From Ancistrus triradiatus (Eukaryota; Chordata; Actinopteri; Siluriformes; Loricariidae), in assembly GCA_025084515.1 (NCBI GenBank), contig JAJAGP010000083.1, forward strand, positions 767,665 through 831,664: 64,000 bases of DNA. The letters are read 5' to 3'. A program made the translations under genes and the position numbers. This document shows positions 13,189 through 26,347 of the stretch, one piece after another. Position 1 is the first letter of the stretch. The number at the start of each line of letters is the position of its first letter. The notes under the pieces are model-generated. The model ran no database searches. It was given only the letters and a program-made list of their open reading frames with translations, and was not told the DNA's origin.

Positions 13189-13290
13189 ATATTAGAGTCC
13201 ATATTGGCTTATGTAACATTCCTGGAGAGTTTTCACCACAATTAGTTCACCACTCAGGAGCCCTTTTTTTTAAATAAGTTATTAAGGTAT

Positions 13291-13484
13291 ACATTTACAT
13301 TTACAGCATTTAGCAGACGCCCTTATTCAGAGCGACTTACAATAGGTACAGTCTTACAATCCAAGCAATTGTGGGTTAAGGGTCTTGCTCAAGAACCCAA
13401 CAGTGGCAGCTTGGCAGAGGTGGGATTTGAACCCTAGACCTTCTGATCCAGAGTCCAGTACCTTAACCGCTAGGCTACCACAGT
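13291..13484 (-). repeat. tRNA-derived SINE, full length
   Basis: It runs from acatttacagcatttagcag to ccgctaggctaccacagt, with a box B-like ggatttgaacc on the reverse strand. About 190 bp. Confidence 0.9.
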
Positions 13485-13511
13485 TTTGCAATCACATTTG
13501 CAATGAAAGTT

Positions 13512-13670
13512 ACATTAACATTCACTCTTTTGTCCAACACCCTTATCCAGGGCGACTTAAGACTGTCCCAGCAATTGTGGGTTTAGGGCCTTGCTCAAGG
13601 GCCCAACAGAGGCAGCTATGCAGAGGTGAGATTTGAAACCTGGATCTTCTTGTCCATAATCCTGTACTTC
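13512..13670 (-). repeat. tRNA-derived SINE, diverged
   Basis: Third inverted copy in a row, with ttatccagggcgacttaaga and ggccttgctcaagggcccaa. Confidence 0.75.
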
Positions 13671-13989
13671 CCATTGTTCCGGTTTCCAATGGGAATCCGA
13701 TAACACACAAACAAACTCAGCAGAAACTGTATTCTTAAATTTCAATTTCCCCTGGGCAAGCAATACACATTGTGATCTCTCCCGCAGATGCTGGTCAGCT
13801 GGGCATCCGGGCAGCAGGCCACTGATAGAGCTGAACAGGGGTGCCCTCAGTCCAACCGTGGACCTACCATTTTGTTTTTGTTTTTCCACTTTCAATACAT
13901 TACATATTCAACACTTCATTATAAAATAAGCTTTGTGTTAATGAGTTTGCCCAACTGTATGTTAATGTGAGTGTTTTAAGCATGTTTAA

Positions 13990-14110
13990 CGTAGGCTATG
14001 ATATATATGATATACAGTATACATTAAAATCCTCGGCTTGCGATACATTCAACTTACGATGGGTTTGTTGGAATGTAAACCCATTGTAACTCAGGGAGCA
14101 CCTGTATCTT
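13990..14110 (-). repeat. GAGCACCTG-end family fragment
   Basis: Contains gcgatacattcaacttacga and ends actcagggagcacctgta, matching the element nested at 48028 and 62880-62965. Confidence 0.5.
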
Positions 14111-14967
14111 ATCCAATAGGCCACCACAGTCCCCATTAAACAGCACTAGCCTTGGCTTGATCTTCCTGATTAAACAATTGGTTTAATTCAACTTTTAATT
14201 CATCATCATGATTAAATGACCACCTGTTTGTGAAATTACCTAACTGTGCTGGGGGCTACATCCTGTCCCACATTAGTGAAATCCTGCACAAAGCAGATTA
14301 CGCAATCACCATTTCAGTGCAATCATCCATCATCATGAGTCTACAATTTGCCTAATAAAGTAATTGCTGTCTGTTTCCACACTTGCTGGAATCCGAGCTG
14401 GATAAGTGACACCCCAGGACTCGAGACCGTGTAACAATTCAGCAAACGCAACTGTCTCGATTCGCTTTCAATAAAATCAGCTATTCCAGCTATTTGCTAA
14501 TTCAGCTTAGCTTGACCTGACAAGCCAGCCTTCATTAAGTGGGGAATGCACTACCAGGGCAACCAAAACAGTTGACAGTAGTTAGTGGATAACGGGCCAT
14601 TGAACTCAGTAATGGGAAGTGACTACCGTGGCTGTGTCTTTGACGATGTAAGTAGCTATTTGAGTCATCACTTCCCATTTTTATTCAAAGGTTCATTGTG
14701 ACAAAGGATGTGTATCCACTGAAGACTGAAATATGAGAACTGCTATACAGGCTCCAGCTGGAAACTTCTATACTTAGACTGAACAAGCTTAAAAAAAGTG
14801 CACAACCTTAAACCATATCATATTTGTACATTGAAATATTTGTGATGTACTTTGCTTTTGCTATTTGTCTGTATGAGACTGTTATGTCATAAGAGGACAT
14901 TGCTGCTGCAGGTAAAGCAACAGGAGAATAATTCCAGCCATTTCAAACATAAGTAATGGTTAATAGT

Positions 14968-15595
14968 AGTGATAGACTGATTAATCGGGCTGATTAATAC
15001 CATTTTGAAATCTGCACTTATATTGGCCGATATTTAAAAATAGTGGGGAAAATGTAGAGAAACGTCATTTCCTGCATTAGTACTTGCAGCTCATAAACTG
15101 GGACTACTGAGTGACTAAAAATAAAGAGATGCTGAGAAAACATTCAGTGAGGGAGGGGCCATTTATGAGAAGATGAACTGTGTTTCCAGCATTACAACTT
15201 ACTGCTTTTAACAGGAACTGAGATTAAAAACAAAAAGATGACACCATGTTCACTACTTTTTACTAAAAAATTTTGCAAATATTTACACATTTTAATTTCC
15301 CCCCCCCAAAAAAATGTGATACTGTTATCTGGTGATAAATGTTGTAGTTAAGAGAAATTAAACTTTGTTTTTTTATTTATTTAAAAAAAAAAAAGACAGT
15401 CTGCCAACAGAGACAGTGCATTTATAGCTTAAATAAATGTTCATTTAAGTTCAGCAATTTGGTGTCTTCTTTATTGTAATTAGTTTTATCAGTTGCAAAA
15501 AAAACCCCTGATATCTGGCCATCAGTCATCAGTCACACTGCTCTCCAAATATCGGCATTGACAATTAAAAACCCATATCGGTAGACCAGTAATTA
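14968..15595. mobile_element. Non-autonomous DNA element, ATCGG-end family
   Basis: Imperfect inverted ends gatagactgattaatcggg and cccatatcggtagaccag. Similar end motifs bound 44822-45713. The interior is AT-rich with C and A runs and no frame. Confidence 0.5.
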
Positions 15596-15712
15596 ATAGT
15601 CGAGCATTTTTCCAACTGCCATGTTCAACATAATACTAACAAGAAATTTAGAAGAAATGGAGATAAAAGCTCGATTCAAATCTCCAAAAGCCATAATGTA
15701 GTGCAGCTACAT

Positions 15713-15907
15713 GACTGTGGTAGCCTAGTGGTTAAGGTACTGGACTCTGGACCAGAAGGTCCAGGGTTCAAATCCTGCCTCTGCCAAGCTGCCACTGTTG
15801 GGTCCTTGAGCAAGGCCCTTAACCCACAATTGCTTGGATTGTAAGATTGTACCAATTGTAAGTCGCTCTGGATAAGGGCGTCTGCTAAATGCTGTAAATG
15901 TAAATGT
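15713..15907 (+). repeat. tRNA-derived SINE, best-preserved copy
   Basis: It has box A-like tagcctagtggttaagg and box B-like ggttcaaatcc at the expected spacing. A body with ccttgagcaaggcccttaac follows, and the tail ends aaatgctgtaaatgtaaatg. It can serve as the local reference for the family. Confidence 0.92.
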
Positions 15908-18319
15908 ACATGACACAGAATAGGTTCAACGAGGGGGTTGAAGTAGCAACCAATTTTGCCAGCAAGTTATTCTGTATTTCATTATGGGTAACATATGAAA
16001 TAATAATAGACCAACATGCTGATGAAAGAATGAAATAGGGTGAATATGATAATTTTAGATTCACTCTGAATGATTCAAATGTCTCCATGAATTGAAAGAT
16101 CACAGGAACCCTCCGGTTAAACACATTTTATGACTTTATGAAAAATGTCATTCAACATGGATTTGCCTTTTATAAATGTATTATATTATGCTTGATAGTA
16201 TAGTATATGAATAACATATACTGGAATACAAACCCTGGGTTTGATAATGCAAACAAACAAGCTATACAACAGGTCTTCATTGTAAACCGTGATTGAACAC
16301 AGAACTACGCAATGGGGAAAATCCATGGCAAATTCACCGCATTCTGTTCTTGCCAACTCCCAGAAATTGGACTACTGTGTTTGGACAGTTATGCTTCCAT
16401 TCTACCTGAAGATGTAGAATTTCTGTAACGTAATTCAAATGGATAATAGGCAGAATGCCATCATGGACTGTGTGAAAAGAAGCAGACATTCCAGCTCTTG
16501 TTACAAAGATCAATTACTTTACAAATGTAGATCCCAGTTGGCTGTAGGTCAGGGTTCTGAGTCATTTGACAGACAGGGTGTGAATACGTAATGCACTAGG
16601 TGCTTTTTTCATTTCGATATGACAGGTTTCCAGACGTGTGTTTAAAGCCAGTTCGTCATAACCTTGGTCTCTCTGGAGGTACTGACAGAAAACACACATC
16701 ATGCTCTGCTTATAATGAATAGACTGGAGAACGGTCAGATCTTCACAAAAGTAAGCCAGGTACAACAAATTACACAGCTAAAACTGTACTTCTCACAATC
16801 AACTTAACTGAGTAATTGTGGAGAGCAAAAGCAACAACTGAGGGACGCTAGGAGCTTTTTTTGCTCTCTGCTGTGCCTGATTAAACCCGGTAGCCTTTTG
16901 GTGGGAAAAGTCCGTTTTATTTCAGAGACGTCATCTTGGTTAGCGATGCATCTAAAATTGTAAACATATGCTCTACATATGAACAGCCAGAATGAAATCA
17001 AAGCTGTTGCACCAAAAAGTAGGGATGAGTTCCAAAGTAGATTTACATGCAGCATCCCTGATCATTACACTGCACAGACGTTTAAAACACGGGAAGATCT
17101 CATAAAAAGAAACATATGGGGCCTAAATTAGATTAGAGGGTTACTCCGAGACTAAAACTTAACAGCACATCTGACCAAACATTCTGGAAAATTTAAGTGT
17201 GGTTGCATGCATCACCATGTCATGTTCAAAAAGATACAGCACGCCTTCTGTCTTTCTTGGCCCTAATAGTAAGATCGTTCATAGTATGTGAATACGGCAT
17301 TTAATGCCTTCACCACATAGAAACATTTACTGAGATCTTTTTATTATCGGTTTAAAAAGGCCGCAGCACGGATCGTAAAGCTTCAGCAAAGGCGTTTTTG
17401 ATCTGGTGGTGCCCCAAATGGTTATTAACAAAGACAAGTGGCTGCTTGTTCACTCATCTCCTTCCCTATGCTGACCTACCTTGTTTCAGAGGTTAAGTTG
17501 AGTCCTGCCAGGATTTGTCTGATGATTACTGGTATACATAAAAGGAAAAAAAAGAAAGTCCTCCTTGATGTCTGGTAATTCTGTACTGTGCAGAGGTTTC
17601 ATCTTTGAGCTGACAAGGCCACAGGGTATTACTCCAAAGTGCTGTTTCTACACAAGCCAAGGTAAGAAGGCATAAGATTTTCTCACCTGCTCACATGACC
17701 CAAACTCACCTTCTTGCCATGAAATGCTTCGTTTGGTGATCAATGAGCAGTGTCGTGTGGGACTGAAGCTGATTTTGAGACTTTGGTTTGGGGATAAAAG
17801 GAAAGTTTTCACTAGTATGACTGGTGACTCACAGCAAAGGTTTGGTACCAAAGCACATTAATTAGAACAGCACTGGGGTGTGTGATACTGAAAAAAAAGT
17901 TATCTTTGTATTTGGTATTATCGGTGATTTTGTCCATAACGATGATTAGACATAAATTTGGCAGTGTATATCTTGGGTCTAAAATATTCAAAAGCTGTTT
18001 GAACCCATCTCTCTCAACCTCCTGAATTGTCACCTTTCATGATGTATTGTGTGGCAGAATTTATGTCTTGCCATTTGTTGCTTTTCTTGACGCAAGGCAA
18101 ATTTTTGCTAAATAAATCCGCTAAGGTTTGCCAAATGTGTTTTTGTGCTGGTGCCTTGGCTGGTTTAAGCCTATAATAGACAGCTGACTCCTGAAAGTTT
18201 GTCATAATCTCCATATTCTGCACTGCAGTTAGTTCACAGATGGTGAAATAAGTTAGTTATGGAGCTGTCTTTAATGGAAACTGATTGGCATTACATAGTT
18301 TGCATTAGTGGTAGGTATT
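15908..18319. other. No gene recognised; possible intronic sequence
   Basis: If the 22.7 kb exon candidate is real, this may be its first intron. A stretch at about 17705-17790 on the minus strand ends in GAAG|GTGAGT and could be an exon, but its frame matches nothing I know. Confidence 0.35.
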
Positions 18320-18925
18320 AAAAAGGACTTCTCTATAAGATACGCATTGCGATACGATGCATAGTGCGATATTCCACATGGGACGCTGAAAATATAAAAA
18401 CAGCTGAAATACAAGATATGGTGAAATACAAGTCGTCTTCATACATTACATCACATTCATAATTCAGTGGGCAAATGGAGTCAAAATACGGTACTGTGAC
18501 ATCTACAGGAGCGCAGATTGCAGTTTATACCCCATTTACAGTGTGTTTTCTTCCTTCAAAAAAACAAAACATGATATTTTGAGCTGAAAATCAATGTCAC
18601 AAAAATAAATACTGCAATATATTGCTGTATCGATATATTACCACAGCCATATTTTGCAGATTGTGGTCTTCTGAGCAAGAACCGTCTTTTCAAAGCCAAT
18701 GACATAGACTGTGAGGCTGGTGGTGTCCGTATTTTGTCTCCTGGCACAGGTTGTTCACTCTTTTTTTAACTTCAGTCATGTGCTTCAAGGTAGAACACCA
18801 GCTTGATTTGTGGAGCTAGCAGGCTGCACATGCGCAGTAGATGCAGTGCACTCTTCAGCCATGATTTTGATATAGTTAAACAACAATTAAGATATAGTAA
18901 ACAAATATATTGCTCACACCCCTAG
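18320..18925. repeat. Dispersed repeat, inverted relative of 28565-28925
   Basis: Shares ttgagctgaaaatcaatgtc, the ttcaaaaaa block and gcgatacgatgcatag-type ends with 28565-28925. Probably a non-autonomous DNA element. Confidence 0.6.
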
Positions 18926-19689
18926 AACAGCAGATTATGTTCTGTTAGAGTTCTGTTCCAGTAATAATATAAACTATTGTAAAAGTCTCAAAAATCAGAC
19001 TCGACTGAGATGCAGGCAATGGTGAGTGGAGTAGAAAGAAGCACCTGCTTTCCAAACGGCTTTCCAAAAGCTTCTTTGCTTGCTTCACTGTTTCACACAG
19101 AAAGCCTTTCCCTGCATGCAGTTTGGTTATCCTTGTGCTCTCCATTAAAGATACTATTTAAATGCCATTCATGTGCTTTCACTTTCATGTACTTTCATTC
19201 ATGTACTTTCACTGAGTGTGCAGAGCTTAAGCCCTGTTCTGGCCCAGCCTCACATTAACCACTTTTCAGTCTTAATTTTCTGTGGCCGAAATTTCAGTGC
19301 ATTTAGTACGACTAGCTACAAAGGGGTGTGCGCTTTAACTCAAAGACTTCTAATTTTCCAGAAAACCCCAGGTTTAAGTAAAGAATTACAGGCCTGCTGT
19401 TGTAGTAATTTAAGTAACTTGAAAGAGCTTTCATAAGAGATTTATACTTCGACAAGTAAAAGAAAGTTAGTTTCACAAGACTGATGATCAAACAACAGAA
19501 AACAGGAATATTCTGAAAACAGAGAATGTACAAGAGAGGTGCAAGTCAATCTCTAAAAGTCTCAAAGTTTCTTAAAAGAATGGTACGGCATGTCGTAAGA
19601 AAATTTAGAGAATTACTAGTCCCTGAAATGACAATGTACTTGTTTGTTTGTTTAACATCGCATCAGCACCAGTGCCTATTCACGACAGG

Positions 19690-19960
19690 AGCAAGGTTAC
19701 ATCAACACTAGTCAGACACATTCATACTGGGCCAATTTAGAGCAGCCAGTTAACCTAATACATGTATTTGGGATGTGAGAGGAAACCGGGGAGTACCTGG
19801 AGTACACCCATGCAGACATGGGGAAAACGCGCAAATGCCACATGGTCGGGATGCAAGGAGTCCCAGGTCGGGATCAAACTGGGGATCTCTGGAGCTGTGA
19901 GGTGACTGCGTTAACCACTTTCACCACCATGCAACCCATCACAATGCCCTTAAGAGAGTT
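19690..19960 (+). repeat. Dispersed fish repeat (gaggaaaccggggagtacc type)
   Basis: Contains gagcagccagttaacctaat, gtgagaggaaaccggggagt and gggatcaaactggggatctc. A related sequence in the opposite orientation is at 56385-56535. Confidence 0.6.
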
Positions 19961-20656
19961 AGCTAAAGTGATAAATGCTCTTTCCAGATTTGGTTCTGGA
20001 TTTCATCGAAGCAGTGGATTAACAATGTCGAGCTGATAAGGTGACATAATTGCTGACTTTTGCTGATCTAAAAAGTTAATCAGTTACAAGCATGAACAGC
20101 TGTTGGATTTTATAACCGAGGCATTAATAAGCAGCCTGAGGCAATATATTCTGGTCCAAAAAATTACCTCACTCAGTTATTGCAATAATTATGATTACAG
20201 TGATAATGTACCAGTCTTTAGTTACAGGCTACAAGGCAATAAGATTGGATTTTAACAATCAACCCAGAGCCTGGACGTGCCAGCCTGGGAACATTGGTTT
20301 ACGCCAAGCATTTCATGCTGTACTGAAATAGAGTGTCTATATTTAGTGACAACTGTTACTTCCCTTCACACTGTTTTGGGTCTATATAAAAAACACCATC
20401 ACCTTCTTGGAATGGCTACCAGTGGGTGTGACCAGTATGACTGAACAGTATGATAGGGAGGAAACAAATAATTATACTGTTAAAACCATGCTATACTGGG
20501 GTGACAAAAAAAATTCCAAGGTTTAGGTGCTCTTCATGATTAAAGCACTTTACAGAACACTTTCAATGTCACAAATTAGGATGTAAATCTACTGCAACTC
20601 TGTACAGCTTTGTTAATCTCCTGTATGTTAAGAGCTGTCTGATTAAAATTTTAATT

Positions 20657-21222
20657 TACAGTGGTACCCCAGCTCTGAACCACCTCGGAATTATTCTAAA
20701 TCAGTTCTCGGCGCATTTTGATTAGACAAATGTGTCTGGTCTCTCATTATTTGCTTGGTACTCTGCACACTTGCTTACATTTGATTCGTTTCAGCAAAAA
20801 AATCGATTCATGATGCACGAGTCACGATTCAGTACACAGTGATTCAGATTCACAATAGCCCTTGCTCAGTGCCTTGCTCAGCTGTGTTGTGTGTTTTTCT
20901 TTATTTTTACATCTACAGTCTATTCTTAGTGCAAATAAGTCTCCATGGCTCCTAAAAAGGTTAGATATGAGAGCCAACCGAAAGAAAATCACAAACTGAA
21001 TCCTCCAGAACACGAGCAGCTATGCTAGTGCCCCAATAAGTAAGAGTTCACCAATAAGTGTTTTGCTTTTACTTTTCACTTTCAATCCATTAATCACCAA
21101 ATTACATGTGATTTGTCAACACTATTATAAAACAAGCTTTTTTTAATGATTTCAGCCAACTGTAGGTCAGTGATACATTTAATGGAATGTATCCCCATCG
21201 TAAATCAGACAGCACCTGTGCC
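20657..21222 (+). mobile_element. TGGTACCTCGG-type non-autonomous DNA element
   Basis: It starts TACAGTGGTACC and contains the shared internal stretches (tgattcagtacacagtgatt; ttagtgcaaataagtctcca). It ends with the cagcacctgtg motif of the second family nested inside these elements. Confidence 0.65.
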
Positions 21223-22659
21223 ATACAACTTCAATTAATGCATATAATGCTTATAGTGGTACACTCCCAAATCCTGCCTCTCCTCCCTCAGACATGGCCA
21301 GTTGTATGTCTCTGTGATGCCTGACCTGGCTGGAAGGCACTGCAGTGGTGGGCTAGAGAATCACCACAGCACCACCCAAACACCATGTTTGCACTTCAGT
21401 TATTATTTAATACTTGCAAAGCCACCGCAGTGTTATGTAACACCTTCTGTGATATACTCAGTCCTCTTACTGCTACTGGATGTACCATTCCACCAGTACT
21501 TGAAAAGGGTGTACATCTTCAAGTGTGCCTTGTGTTAAACAAAGATCTGGTTAGGACTGAAACTACTCTCATAAAATACAAGTTGGACATCTATTCCTCA
21601 TTGGTTAAGAAGAAATGTTAAAAGACCATACAACACTATGAATAAACATTTCAGGTGGAATGTTTTTCAAGTGAACAACTATTCTTGAACATTGATCACT
21701 CTTCCAGTAATGGTAGTCATTTTAACATAAATTATTATTGATATTTGGACCAAATAATCTGCCCTGTTACTTATAGTTATATACTCTGTTTATTACATAA
21801 CAATTTGTCCATACATTTGTTCCCCTTGGATCATATTATGGAATTACCCACAGCCCTAGCTAGAAAATAGAGCCATGTATCGGAAACCTGCGTTAAATTC
21901 CATACAACACTACCAACCAGACATTTTGAAAAACAACCATCAAAAGATGGTTTCAATGACTCAAAAACGTGCACACGTGCAAATGAAATCAGTCCTCTTG
22001 CATCACTTCCACTGTGAACCTAGACAAAACAATGCAATCTCCTAGCGCTTCTTTAAGCTATTCCAGCATCAGACTTCCAATCTTCTAGTCATCTGTAGAT
22101 GCTACCTGTATTGAAGTTATCTTCCAAAAAAATTAAAGAGGTCTTGAAAATAGACCATTGTCTTTGTCTTAAAAGCAGATCTTGACAGGATAATACCCTG
22201 GGTTGTGCTTAATGGATTTCAGGTTACCTTTGGGAACCCTTTCACTGAGGTATCATCCCAATCTGTGAGAACATTCATTCATTGAAACTGTTGGTGCACC
22301 AAACCTAAAACTCAAATCTAGAGGTTATTTTACAAATGCTGTTGGACTAACAGGCATAATGCACAAATTTGTCTTTGAAACGACTGCAAAGCAGAAGGTC
22401 TAAATAAATAAAACGTGTATGGCAAAAAGTAACGGGTGGATGAAACCATCAACACCGAGACTGGTTTCAAAAACAGTGAAGCGTCGACAGTGATCCTGAT
22501 ATTTAACAATGGGATAAAATGATGCTCTGGATGAAATCGCTTGTTGACAATCAACTGGCCAACAATGAATCACTGACATGAGGCAAAACAAACGTCTATA
22601 CCGTGATGAGCAAAACAAACATCTTGCTTATAAGAGATTTCGATAAACATGCCTCTTAC
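21223..22659. other. No gene seen
   Basis: No repeat or exon was recognised, although the region begins the putative intron after the 22.66 kb donor. Confidence 0.45.
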
Positions 22660-22960
22660 CTCTGTAGACGTTTGATATCACGAAGCTGCTCCGTTGTCTT
22701 CCTTCCCTTGCACGCATCCAACGCTATTTCACCTGTGCACTGATTTTTCTCACCCAAGCCGAGCTCGGACCTCCGGCAACCCGAGGACACTGTGACCGGC
22801 AAAACCGCAGTCCAAATACACGTCTACAAAGGACAAACCCTGGCAGCAAATGACTGCAGCGAGCGAGAACAGAAAGGAGTTGCTATGACTAAACACTCCC
22901 ATCAACGCTAAAGCGAACGGGCTGTATGTTAAAGCAAACTGTGAATGCAGCGCCCCCTGC
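22660..22960 (-). other. Candidate first (mostly 5' UTR) exon of an unidentified gene extending left
   Basis: This stretch has more G+C and CpG than its neighbours. On the minus strand it ends in a strong donor, AGAG|GTAAGAG, with GT at 22659-22658. A possible ATG near 22715 opens a short frame into the donor, but no family is recognised. The gene would read in the same direction as lyrm7 and lie downstream of it. In human, CDC42SE2, which has a non-coding first exon and a very long first intron, sits downstream of LYRM7 in the same orientation, so it is a reasonable guess. I found none of its coding exons to the left. Confidence 0.4.
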
Positions 22961-23681
22961 AGACTGCTTATGAATATTACCACCTCCAAATAAAGCAGAT
23001 CAGCGACTACGAATGAGTCACGTGGACACTGAATGAATCAGCGCTCAGCATTAAAAACGATTGATCACGTAATCCAAAATGTTTCCTATATAGAACACTT
23101 TTTTGTCTTTTGCTCTAATTAAACAAGCATCTATGAGTTTGTGGTAATTTCCTGTCTATTTTAATTAATGTCTTTTATCATAACTCGTTAAAATGTTATC
23201 TCTTTTGGCCTCAACATAGTAGTGCTTTATAAATAAATATTAATATTAATGCTATTGTTATTATTACATTAATTTACACATTAGAGATTCTTGTTATAAA
23301 CTACTATTCTTACCTTTTCTGTCTGTTTCGTAAAAATAATTTTTTCCTAATTACATTCCTATAAAATTACATTAAAAACAAGGGTATGTACTGTATTGTT
23401 CCATACCAAATTATTAATATTTAAATGCATGAAATTAATTAATCATATTTTGATGTATTGCAATGATTGCAAAGCTTTTGTACATAAGTTCTACCTGCCA
23501 TAAATAGCTGGTACAGCTGACAACAAAGGACTTTTATTTTTGAATTCTTCTGCAACATTTCGCATTAGCAAGCAAATGCCAGGTAGCTTAGTGGTACCGA
23601 ACACACCATGGTTCTTAGGATTAGCATTTGATCCTCGCCTCCAATTACTGGCAAGTTTAGTGTCTCTCCTTGTGCCACATA

Positions 23682-23970
23682 CAGTGGGGCAAAAAAATAT
23701 TTAGTCAGCTACTGATTGTGCAAGTTCTACTTAGAAAGATGAGAGAGGTCTGTCATTTTCATCACAGGTACACTTCAACTATGAGAGACAAAATGAGAGA
23801 AAAAAAAATCCAGGAAATCACTTTGTAGGATTTTTAAAGAATTGAATTGTAAATTATGGTGGAAAATAAGTATTTGGTCACCCACAAACAAGCAATATTT
23901 CTGGCTCCCACAGCCCTGTAACTTCTTCTGTCAGTGGCTGACTAAATACTTTTTTGCTCCACTGTATGTT
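23682..23970. mobile_element. Tc1/mariner MITE, complete, ~285 bp
   Basis: Ends tacagtggggcaaaaaaata and ttttttgctccactgta are inverted copies with TA at the borders. The interior (tgtcattttcatcacaggta) is shared with 43545-43756 and has no frame. Confidence 0.85.
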
Positions 23971-25140
23971 CCCTCCCACATGCCATTAGGTTAATTAGCT
24001 ACTCTAAATAGCTTCTGGGTGTTAGTGAATAGATGAGTTTGGATTGACAGTATTTTGGACAAACCCAAGACCTTGATCAGTATGAAACATCTTATTGGCA
24101 ACATTCATCTAGGTCAGATTACCATCTCACTTGGTATGCCCCCAACATAAAAACTGACATAATATCATTTTATCATGTTTTAGGTCGACTTTTTCTGGTC
24201 AGGGATCTCCAGAGAACACAGGGGAAAGTGTGCCCAGGACTAGACGCATTCCTATTGTAGTGCCAGACCAACCTCCCCTCTCTCAGACAAAGGCAGTCGT
24301 ACCTTCATATGGCACCTAACTCATCTAGAAGACACTGCTGAGACTCAAACCCTGGTCATCCTTATCAAACATGAACTTACACATTATAATGTTCATTTCA
24401 TATTTATTATGGTTTTGTGTGGTTCAATTGCAGAGTCTGTTTTAAATGGCTTTACACCATTTAAAATATTGAGTATGTGATTAACTACATTATTTCACAT
24501 TGGAGCGCTGGGGCAGTCCATCACTGCACTGGCATGAGTCGCTGTTCCAGCCTGCCCCAACTACACCCAATTGGGTCACTGCAGTGGTGAGCTGGCAAAT
24601 TACCATCACAGTGCAAACTGTGAGCTCATTTTTTAAGCTTTTATAGCTCTATACCTGTTTCACCCTCTTCCTGTCCATAAATTACATATGTAGAATACAT
24701 AATGAAAGTAACTGCTAATGGGACATCTACCACTACATAAGTGGTCCAAAAAGACTGCTTGTTTTACTGCTTTTTATTACCATACATGCATTTCACAAAA
24801 CATAAGCGCAATAATCACCTTGCACTCACAAACTCACAGATGATGTAGAAATATAACACTTTACGATAATAGTAAAGATATTGGGTTCTTGTAGATTCCA
24901 TTGACCAACTGTATGCATTTACATTGATACCTGGAATCTCTACCCTCCCCTCCTTGTTTCAGTTCCTTCAAGGGTGCTTTCACATTTAAAGATAGCTTTT
25001 ATATTCCAAGTTACATCTTTTATTAGGACAATACACTTCAAATGAAACAATGATATACAATAATTATACATTCGGTTGTAGACACTTCTGTCGCTAACAT
25101 GTCTTTGAAATGATATAAAAATTTACTGATATTATACAAC
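23971..25140. other. No gene seen
   Basis: A possible degraded repeat around 24505-24610 (cactgcagtggtgagctggc) is all that stands out. Confidence 0.45.
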
Positions 25141-25267
25141 ATACACCAATCAGCCATAACACAAACTACCGACAAGTGAAGTGTATAACTTTGACAGTGT
25201 GATGCTATAGGTAATGTAATCCTGGGAACAATGAGTTCTGATATTCAAATGGAAGTTACTTTGATAT

Positions 25268-25456
25268 TTACATTTATGTAATTTAGCAGACCCTTATCAA
25301 GAGTGACTTACAATTGATACAATCTTACAATCCAAGCAATTGTTGGTTAAGGGTCTTGCTCAATGCCCCAACAATGGTCGCCTGGCAGAGGTTGGTTTTG
25401 AACCCTGGACCTTCTGGTCCATAGTCCAGTACCTTAACTGCTAGGCAACCACAGTT
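25268..25456 (-). repeat. tRNA-derived SINE inserted in a Tc1-like remnant
   Basis: Inverted copy from acatttatgtaatttagcag to gctaggcaaccacag, inside 25141-25952. Confidence 0.88.
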
Positions 25457-25611
25457 CCAGGTGATATGTATCACCAACCTAAACATTGTTGCAGACCAAG
25501 TACACCCCTTCATGGCAACGGTATTCCCTAATTGCAGTGGCCTCTCTCAGCAGAATAATGCATTCTGCCACACTGCAAAACATTGTTCAGGAATTCACAT
25601 CTACTCACTGA

Positions 25612-25730
25612 ACACCCCTATCCAGAGCAATTCTGGGTTAAGGGCCTTGCTCAAGGACCCAAGGGTGGTAGCTTGGCAGAGGTGGGACATGAACCCTGTA
25701 CCTTAACTGCCAGGCCACTATAGTCCCACA
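25612..25730 (-). repeat. tRNA-derived SINE, partial
   Basis: Inverted partial copy with gggttaagggccttgctcaa and ccttaactgccaggccac. Second SINE inside the same Tc1-like remnant. Confidence 0.8.
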
Positions 25731-26170
25731 GGAATGGTTTGAGGAGCATGACAGAGAGTTCAAGGTGTAGACATGGCCTAAACTCACTGAATTTAAAGTA
25801 TCTACTGCTAGTCTTGGTGCCACATACCACAGGACACCTCCAGAGGGCTTGTGGAGTCTATGACTCGAAAGGTCAGAGCCTTGGCGACACAAGGGTGGAC
25901 CAACACAATATAACGTCTGTGATTTTAATATTATGGCTGATTGGTGTACAGGGTGATATCAGCAACTCACTACACACCTACCATAGACATAACTCCAGGT
26001 CCTCTTAGTTGTGAACCAATGGGTAAACATTTATAAAGAAGAGATCATTTCAATATTTACAAATATATACTGTTGAAACCATACCTTCCACCTACAGCTG
26101 AATGCAACTTCCTAAATCCTGCTTGTGATGCACATTTGCTCTGTCAAACATAACAGGAAATTTAATGTAC

Positions 26171-26347
26171 TGTGGGGGCACCCCCTGCTTTGGGCCACAT
26201 GTCACACAGACTCAGCTCCCACCCCGATGAGCGCTGAGACTCATGAGCCTCTGATGAGGCGCTAACACACAATGCATTTCAAAATTTGGTTCCTGAGTCT
26301 CAGCGCTCCTCAGGGTGGGGGCTGCAGACCAGGTGTGCCCCCACATT
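26171..26347. mobile_element. Palindromic MITE, ~175 bp
   Basis: The left arm (gtgggggcacc...cagctcccaccccgatgagcgctgagactca) and right arm (tgagtctcagcgctcctcagggtgggg...ggtgtgcccccac) pair over most of the length. Standing alone between the unidentified left region and the lyrm7 3' end. Confidence 0.75.

Larger units (their letters stand above)
25141..25952 (+). mobile_element. Tc1-like remnant interrupted by two SINEs
   Basis: Inverted ends acaccaatcagccataac (25143) and tatggctgattggtgtac (25930) enclose decayed transposase. It reads VADQVHPFMATVFPN and, where family members usually have QQDNAPCH, QQNNAFCH; further on come EWFEEHDREFKV and GGPTQYN. SINEs at 25268-25456 and 25612-25730 split it, and the second catalytic Asp is changed to Asn. 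Confidence 0.82.

Noticed and set aside
15713..15800. tRNA gene
   Set aside because: Box A and B are present, but it is one of a dispersed SINE family, with no proper cloverleaf stem pairing or terminator.
16804..17055. Minus-strand frame with ISFWLF, briefly reminiscent of the CDC42SE2 start
   Set aside because: Similarity ends after a few residues; the CRIB motif and cysteines are absent.
17705..17800. Possible minus-strand exon ending GAAG|GTGAGT
   Set aside because: Splice site looks good but the peptide is unrecognised and no partner exon was found.
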